Part shown: one piece after another, positions 14,413 through 20,118 of the stretch
Layout: each line of letters opens with the position of its first letter
Position numbering within the stretch: the first letter of the stretch is position 1
From: a virus
Virus record (IMG/VR): IMGVR_UViG_3300008624_000088
Location: 1 to 20,118 of that record
Length of the DNA stretch: 20,118 nucleotides
Reading direction: 5' to 3' (one strand)
Position numbers and translations under genes: made by a program
Notes under the pieces: model-generated
What the model saw: the letters and a program-made list of their open reading frames with translations, nothing else
Told to the model about the DNA's origin: nothing
Database searches by the model: none

Positions 14413-17400
14413 ATGGCAGAAACTATTGTACCAGAAGAGATAGTTCAGGAAGAACCAGTTATAAAGACTGAAGCTGTTCAAGAAAACCCAGTAGAAGTTC
14501 CTGATGTAAGTGCTCAGATAGAAAAAGAAAAACTAGAGAGTAAAAATCCTTCAGAAATAAAATCTCCCGAATTCAATAAGGAAGAAGTACCAGATTTTAA
14601 AACTGAACCTTTAAGTACCACATCTTCTGTAAAACAATTTGTAAAGTATCCTAAAGAATATGTAGCAAGACAAAGTGCTGTATGGTTACAAGGATATTCA
14701 GAAAAAACTGGGATATTTGATACTGAAACAGGTATATTAAAAGATGCAAGTGCTAAAGAAGTTGTAGAATTTATACAAGATCAAGAAAATAAAGAAGGAA
14801 AAATAAATTCTTTAACTAATTTCCTAAAGAAAGAGTTTGGAACTATAGCACAAAGAGAAGAATGGGGGCCATTAGATTGGACTTTTTATAATGCTTATGA
14901 TCAATTTAAAGGTATTAATCATATGGCTTATCAAATTCTACAAGGAGACAAATGGTTACCTGGCCCACCAGCAGAAGAGCCTGAGACTGTAGGAGGACAA
15001 ATTGCAGGATTTGGTGGACAAGCTTATTTAAGTTATAAAACAGGTGGACTTATAAATGCACCTAAATGGGTAGGAAAAGCTATTCCAGCATTTGAAAGCT
15101 TCATGAAACTGCCAGCAGTGAAGGGAGTAGTACAAATGGCTACTGGAGAAGGTGTGACGCTCCCTAAAGAGTACAGACTTTCTACTGTAATGGCAGATGT
15201 CTTTGAAATGGATGAGGGAATATTTGCAGAACTTGCTGCTTCTGAAGATGAAGGAATATTTGAAGGAAGATGGAAGTCTTTCTTAGATGGTTTCTTTACA
15301 GGAGTGGGAGGACATTTATTAGTTCCTCCTTTAATTTATTTTGGAAAACAATTATATAGAGGTGGTTCATTTACAGCAGATAAAATAGGAAGTACAAGAC
15401 CTTTCAAAGCTGTAGCAAATAAATTAAAAGAAGTTAAAAATAATTATATTGAACTCTTTCCTGAGACAATAGTCACTAAAAGAGATGTCAATATTAATAA
15501 AACTATTCCTAAATTAAAAGAAGAACTACAAGCAGAGATAGCACGGAAAGCAGGGAAAACTACACCAAAAGTTAAAACTGAACCAGCACCTTTACTTGCT
15601 CCTCCTTTACATCAAAAAGTGGCACTTGAAGTTGATAGTGCTAATTTTCGATTTGAAGATCCGAATGTTCCTCCTATTACTAAAGAGAAGTTACCTCCTG
15701 AAGCAAGTATTACAGAGAGACAATTAACACTAAAAAATATTTCTAGTGAAAAAGTAAAAAAGAAATTCAAAGCTAATAGAAAAATTCCAGATGGGACTAT
15801 TGTAGAGGTCAGACCTACTATTTCTCCTGCTGATGCTTTAAATACCAGACAGGGAAAAAGAGTTCTAGTTACTGTACATCCTGATCCTAAAACTTCAAAG
15901 AAACCTAAGAGTCCTGTTGGTTATGATCATGCAGTAACTTTAAGAAATGTAGAATTTAGAGTAAATCAGGATGCAAGATACGAAATAGCTTCAGGTAAAA
16001 GTTCTAAATTTCCTGCAATGACTGCAAAAGGAGAGATAGTACAGACTAAACCTGTATTTGAAGGTATAGAAGTTAATTTTAATCCTAAATCAGATCACTT
16101 ATTTAGAGTAGTAGAGAATGGTCTAGCTATTAGAAGTGCTGAAGAGGCAGTAGTATTCGATCAAAGAGTTCTAGTTAGAGGAAAAGTTACTTATTGGGAC
16201 AAAGCTTCTGCTCCTAAACCTAAACAAGGTAAAAAAAGTGGTACTAAGTTTAAATATCAGGATAGAAAAAAAGAATTAATAACTGATACTGAGACAGTAA
16301 TAGCTCCAAAAGCTAAAGGTAGAGCAGAAGATTTAGCACTTACACCTGAAGAAATTGAAGAGTTTATCTCAGGGCCAATTGATACTAAGAAGATTCTTGG
16401 TAAAATTAATCTTCAAAAGATTGTAGCTGATCATGATGTAATACGAGCTATTGAAGTTCTCAGTGAGAGACTCCCTAAACATATCCCAATGTCGGAAGAA
16501 CAAGCTAAACGTGGAGCGGCAATGTGGATAGAAGAATTGAAATTAAAAGGTGTGGATGTAGAAAACTTTTTAGCTCAATTAGGAGGAAAAACTAAAGATT
16601 TAGTATATCAAGTTCTTGCAGCTCGTATTCTACATACTAATCAGATGACAAAGTTTGCAGAAGCCGCACAAGAACTTGCAAGTAAAGCATTAACTACTAG
16701 ACTTTTGAAAGAAGAAATAAGACAAGCTAAATTAAAAGGAAGAAGTACTGAAGCTTTAGAAGAAAAACTTGCAAAAGAAGGAACAAATTTAGATGATTCC
16801 CTAGTCGTACTTATGGAACTTGCTAAAGGACATCAAATGCAAGGGTTTTTAAGTGGTACTAATACCGATATTGCACGAGTTCTACGCTTCCAACAGATTC
16901 CTATTGTCTCTGAATTAGGAGATTCTCAAGTTATTACTGATATTGTAGAAAGAGAATTACAAAATCTGGAAGCAATGACAGGTGGACGTTATAATGCTCA
17001 AGAACTAGTAGAAGATTTCTCTATTAGAGTAGCAGAGCTTGTTGATGATGCTCAAATTAGTAATATGGTGAATAAACCTGTATTTACTAGACTTTTTGAA
17101 GGTATTAATTTTATAAATATAAATGCAATGTTGTCTAATTTTGCTACAAATTCTGTTAATATAACAGGAACAGGCATAATGACAAACTTACTTGCTACAG
17201 AAAAGATACTAGGTTCAATATTTAGTAAAATTCCAGGACTTAGAGGAAAAACTGCTGGAGCAGGAGGCTTTAGAGAGTCTTTTCATTATATATTTGGTAT
17301 GACTCAAGCTTTATTAGAAACAGCATGGTTCACTGAGTCTAAAATATTTAATAGATCTGCTACAGGTCAAGCTTGGCAAACTTTTAAATCAGGTAGATTA

Positions 17401-19491
17401 GCTAAATTAGAACATGAACTACAAAAAGCAGGACTTAGTACAGGAGAAGAGACTTTAAAAGTACCTATTATTGGTGAGATGGGTGTTCCTGAACCACTAG
17501 GGCCAAAAGCTGTAAGTGATATAACTCGTCCTCTTACTCAAAAATTACTTGGTAAAGGTCTAGAGATAGGAGATAAGTCTGTAGCAGGAAGAATACTAAA
17601 AACTGCCTCTATAGGAATAGGACTTCCAGGTAGAGGTCTGCTTGCAGGAGACGCTTTCTTTAGAGAAATTAATTATAGAGCTATGATCCATACTTTATCA
17701 TGGAGAGAAGCTACAAACTTAGCAGGATCAGGAGCTACAACTGCTGAAATAAAAGCTACTTATAGAGAAATAATAAGAAATTTACCTGAAGAAATAGATG
17801 AAGCTGCCCAAATATATTCACAGATGTCTCTATTTCATGAAGACTTATCTCAAAAAGGTGTAGAAACTTTATTTCATTGGTTAGAGAAAAATAGGAAAGC
17901 CACGATAGCACCGGGAACTAAGAATTTCTTAATAAAGAATTTAGGAAGTAATGTAGCTACTTCATTCCTTCTTTCTAAAATGCCATTTGTAAAGACGTTA
18001 TATAATATACAAAAACAAATGATGTGGGAAAGAGGGCCAGTAAAGGCCGGAAGATTAGCTTATTCATTTGTCTCAGATGAGAATGCTGCAAAAGCATGGA
18101 CAAAAAATCCTCATCAAATGCAAGAAGATTTAGCTAAGATTACTTCAGGTTCTATGCTAATGTACTTAGGTTATGCAGGATATAACAGTTTTACTGTTGG
18201 AGATAGTAAAGTTCAGTATAATCTAAATAGTCCTGATATAAATACCAGAGACTTAGCTCAAGAAGAAAATAGAATGGTTCCAGATATAACTGTGAATAAT
18301 ATACAGGATGGTACATTACATTCTATTCCTACTGGAAGAGCCGATCCTCTTACTACTCCTGTAACCGCAGGAGCTTTAATAGGACTGTACGAAGATTTAT
18401 TTTTAGAAATAGAAGCTTTAGAAGAATCAGGAGATTTTATAGGAGCAGATCAGAAGTCGGATGAATTGATGCAACAGATATTCTTTCAGACAGGAATGTT
18501 CTTTACTGATAAAATGGCTCTTCAAGGACTAAAAGAAATTCTATTTAATGTTCCAGGATTAGATCATCCTTATGCTGATCCTTCTAAAATAATAAATGAC
18601 TATTTAGTAGAATGGTTAAATCCAGTAATATATGAAAGTCTACGAAAAGGTATAGCACGAGCAGTTCAAAATCAAGCTTTCTTACCTGAATCTAAAATTA
18701 AGCATAGAATAGTTCCTAAAAATAAACAAGAATTCAAAGGATCTATACGAGATAGACATGGAAATATACTAACTAAAGATAAAGTAGAACAATTAGATTA
18801 TATTTCCAAACTAGTTAATCTATGGATTGATAGGCAACGAAAATTACATATCATTGATCCTGATGGTGATCTTAATGAAGAAGGAAAGAATGATCCTATT
18901 AAACGAGGATGTTGCTGGCTAATGGACTTAGAAGGGAATCTTAAAGGATTCTCAGCTAAAGAAGAAGGTATGGCACGAAGATTCTTAGAGAATGTCTTTG
19001 CTCCTGTTTCGGTGAGAAAGGTTACACAGACTAATACTTCTGTACTTATCCGAAATCTAAAAATAGATTGGGAACATCCTAAGAGATGGACTAAATACGT
19101 AGTACCGGGAACAGGACAATACATTCCCTTAACTGCTAGACAACAGTTTACTTATGGAGCATTAGCAGGATTTTATAATAAACATGCTTTTAATAATCCT
19201 AGATTTGATAGAATTGTTAAAGCACTAAAAACTGATACTGATTGGAAAAATATACCAGAATTATCAAGTGCAACAAATCTTAGACTTCTTAAAGAAGAAG
19301 TAGAGCAAATGCTGATAAGTAATAAAATTCTTGCAGGAGCTACTTTTTTAGAAAGTCCCGAATTCAAATCATTATTAGATTTAGCTACAGAAATGAAAAT
19401 ATTAAAACATCCAGAAATATTAAAACAAAGTAGTGCAGAAAAACTACTTAATGATTTAACTCAGAAACCTCAAGAAAGACAGAACCTATAA
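14413..19491 (+). CDS. Very large internal virion protein, T7 gp16-like (1692 aa)
   Basis: Probable main internal core protein that is ejected, spans the cell envelope and pulls DNA in. It is the third gene of the 14-15-16 set and the largest in the window, but longer than T7 gp16 (1318 aa). Residues 1-75 are acidic and Glu/Pro/Val-rich, probably disordered. Residues 190-320 contain Gly-rich, partly hydrophobic helices (GGQIAGFGGQAYLSYKTGG; SFLDGFFTGVGGHLLVPPLIYFG). Residues about 429-599 are beta-rich (RKIPDGTIVEVRPTI, KRVLVTVHPD, HAVTLRNVEFRVN). The remainder is mainly helical, with a hydrophobic NININAMLSNFATNSVNITG-type segment around 897-920 and a GIGLPGRGLLAGDAFFREINYRAM block around 1071-1095. 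The lytic transglycosylase motif of T7 gp16 (E-S-x-F ... G-x-M-Q) is not seen at the N-terminus. Exact role inferred from synteny. Confidence 0.82.
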   Translation: MAETIVPEEIVQEEPVIKTEAVQENPVEVPDVSAQIEKEKLESKNPSEIKSPEFNKEEVPDFKTEPLSTTSSVKQFVKYPKEYVARQSAVWLQGYSEKTGIFDTETGILKDASAKEVVEFIQDQENKEGKINSLTNFLKKEFGTIAQREEWGPLDWTFYNAYDQFKGINHMAYQILQGDKWLPGPPAEEPETVGGQIAGFGGQAYLSYKTGGLINAPKWVGKAIPAFESFMKLPAVKGVVQMATGEGVTLPKEYRLSTVMADVFEMDEGIFAELAASEDEGIFEGRWKSFLDGFFTGVGGHLLVPPLIYFGKQLYRGGSFTADKIGSTRPFKAVANKLKEVKNNYIELFPETIVTKRDVNINKTIPKLKEELQAEIARKAGKTTPKVKTEPAPLLAPPLHQKVALEVDSANFRFEDPNVPPITKEKLPPEASITERQLTLKNISSEKVKKKFKANRKIPDGTIVEVRPTISPADALNTRQGKRVLVTVHPDPKTSKKPKSPVGYDHAVTLRNVEFRVNQDARYEIASGKSSKFPAMTAKGEIVQTKPVFEGIEVNFNPKSDHLFRVVENGLAIRSAEEAVVFDQRVLVRGKVTYWDKASAPKPKQGKKSGTKFKYQDRKKELITDTETVIAPKAKGRAEDLALTPEEIEEFISGPIDTKKILGKINLQKIVADHDVIRAIEVLSERLPKHIPMSEEQAKRGAAMWIEELKLKGVDVENFLAQLGGKTKDLVYQVLAARILHTNQMTKFAEAAQELASKALTTRLLKEEIRQAKLKGRSTEALEEKLAKEGTNLDDSLVVLMELAKGHQMQGFLSGTNTDIARVLRFQQIPIVSELGDSQVITDIVERELQNLEAMTGGRYNAQELVEDFSIRVAELVDDAQISNMVNKPVFTRLFEGINFININAMLSNFATNSVNITGTGIMTNLLATEKILGSIFSKIPGLRGKTAGAGGFRESFHYIFGMTQALLETAWFTESKIFNRSATGQAWQTFKSGRLAKLEHELQKAGLSTGEETLKVPIIGEMGVPEPLGPKAVSDITRPLTQKLLGKGLEIGDKSVAGRILKTASIGIGLPGRGLLAGDAFFREINYRAMIHTLSWREATNLAGSGATTAEIKATYREIIRNLPEEIDEAAQIYSQMSLFHEDLSQKGVETLFHWLEKNRKATIAPGTKNFLIKNLGSNVATSFLLSKMPFVKTLYNIQKQMMWERGPVKAGRLAYSFVSDENAAKAWTKNPHQMQEDLAKITSGSMLMYLGYAGYNSFTVGDSKVQYNLNSPDINTRDLAQEENRMVPDITVNNIQDGTLHSIPTGRADPLTTPVTAGALIGLYEDLFLEIEALEESGDFIGADQKSDELMQQIFFQTGMFFTDKMALQGLKEILFNVPGLDHPYADPSKIINDYLVEWLNPVIYESLRKGIARAVQNQAFLPESKIKHRIVPKNKQEFKGSIRDRHGNILTKDKVEQLDYISKLVNLWIDRQRKLHIIDPDGDLNEEGKNDPIKRGCCWLMDLEGNLKGFSAKEEGMARRFLENVFAPVSVRKVTQTNTSVLIRNLKIDWEHPKRWTKYVVPGTGQYIPLTARQQFTYGALAGFYNKHAFNNPRFDRIVKALKTDTDWKNIPELSSATNLRLLKEEVEQMLISNKILAGATFLESPEFKSLLDLATEMKILKHPEILKQSSAEKLLNDLTQKPQERQNL

Positions 19492-19503
19492 TAGTATAAT
19501 AAT

Positions 19504-20118
19504 ATGCCAGCACTAGAACGACAAGGCCCATTTAGTTACGATGCTGATCTCACTTCATCAAATAATATTTATACATTAGTTAAATCTGTTTATGATCCTA
19601 CTAATGGAGAAATTTTAGAAGTTCTTGTTGATGGTGTAAAAGTTCAAGGTGTAGGTTTATCCATCGCAGGAACTATTATTTCTGGTGATTTGTTTTATGT
19701 AAATAGTTTAACTAATCCTACTACAATCTCTTTAGTTAATGCTTCTACTTCTGCTAAAGTTACTATTAGAAGACTCTCAAATCGTGAAACACCTCAAGTA
19801 GACTTTGCACCAGGATCTGTAATACGAGAACAAGATCTTGATAACTCTACAAACCAGACTCTCCATGTAGCTCAAGAAGCTATGGATACAGCTCTATCTG
19901 GAATGGTTCTTCAAGCAAGTGGTAAATTCGATGCAAAAAGTAAAGTCGTTGAAAGTGTTGCTGATGGTGTTGCTGCTAATGATGCAGTAAACAAAGGACA
20001 ATTAACAGCTACAGAAGTAGCTACACTTGCATACAAAGAAGATGCAGAAGACTATAAACTAGAAGCAAAGGATTGGGCAGATAAAGACGATGGTCAAGTT
20101 AAAGCATACACTGATAAT
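19504..20118 (+). CDS. Tail fibre protein, N-terminal part (T7 gp17 family), truncated by window end
   Basis: Host-recognition fibre; only the first 205 residues are inside the window and the frame is open to the last base. It aligns with the virion-attachment domain of T7 gp17: TISLVNASTSAKVTIRRLSN (about 79-98), PQVDFAPGSVIREQDLDNST (about 101-120), then QTLHVAQEAMDTA (about 121-133), and GKFDAKSKVVESVADGV ... DAVNKGQLTA (about 140-170). From about 172 an Ala/Glu/Lys/Asp-rich heptad region begins (YKEDAEDYKLEAKDWADK), matching the start of the T7 coiled-coil shaft. The host-specific tip lies beyond the window. It starts 12 bases after the gp16-like stop with no Shine-Dalgarno (ATAATAATATG). 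Confidence 0.95.
   Translation, partial: MPALERQGPFSYDADLTSSNNIYTLVKSVYDPTNGEILEVLVDGVKVQGVGLSIAGTIISGDLFYVNSLTNPTTISLVNASTSAKVTIRRLSNRETPQVDFAPGSVIREQDLDNSTNQTLHVAQEAMDTALSGMVLQASGKFDAKSKVVESVADGVAANDAVNKGQLTATEVATLAYKEDAEDYKLEAKDWADKDDGQVKAYTDN

Noticed and set aside
1-20118. CRISPR arrays, tRNA genes, insertion sequences, attachment sites, anti-defence islands
   Set aside because: I saw no spaced direct repeats, tRNA-like folds, transposase or integrase sequences; apart from the two regulatory gaps the window is continuous late coding sequence.

Overview
This window is the late (virion structure) half of a lytic-type, T7-like podovirus genome, read entirely on the + strand. It is AT-rich (roughly one third G+C by eye) and densely packed; most gene gaps are 1-30 bases. 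The order matches coliphage T7 genes 7.3-8-9-10-11-12-(13)-14-15-16-17, preceded by a B12-dependent (class II) ribonucleotide reductase. That gene, the low G+C content and the T7 synteny are typical of marine podoviruses infecting SAR11 (pelagiphages) or picocyanobacteria. No psbA, hli or other photosynthesis gene is seen, and the host cannot be fixed from this window alone.

Layout. Positions 2-1345: C-terminal part of NrdJ, the last recognisable DNA-metabolism gene; its 5' part lies outside the window. Positions 1375-3435: four small genes of uncertain function. Two of them (265 and 179 aa) carry a C-terminal basic/Gly motif around R-x(0-1)-S-L resembling the T7 gp7.3 tail/ejection protein, and one (156 aa) is weakly gp13-like. 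Positions 3441-7186: portal, scaffold and major capsid protein. Positions 7288-10848: the two tail tube proteins (gp11 gatekeeper and gp12 nozzle). Positions 10852-19491: the internal core/ejectosome proteins (gp14-, gp15- and gp16-like), the last two much longer than in T7. Positions 19504-20118: the N-terminal, virion-anchoring part of the tail fibre, cut by the window end.

Regulation. Only two gaps exceed 100 bases, and they flank the major capsid gene. The upstream gap holds a stem-loop, a possible phage promoter, and a leader with a T7 gene-10-like translation enhancer plus a Shine-Dalgarno site. The downstream gap holds a strong rho-independent terminator, at the place where T7 has T-phi. 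The capsid gene also uses different arginine codons from its neighbours. Together these indicate that capsid protein is made in excess over the other late proteins, as in T7.

How the genes work together: NrdJ supplies deoxynucleotides. Portal, scaffold and capsid build the procapsid. gp14/15/16-like proteins form the internal core that is ejected to make a channel through the cell envelope. gp11/gp12 complete the tail, and the fibre binds the host. The least ordinary parts are an extra Gly-rich repeat domain inside the gp12 nozzle protein, a 1692-aa gp16-like protein without a visible transglycosylase motif, and the paired gp7.3-like small proteins.
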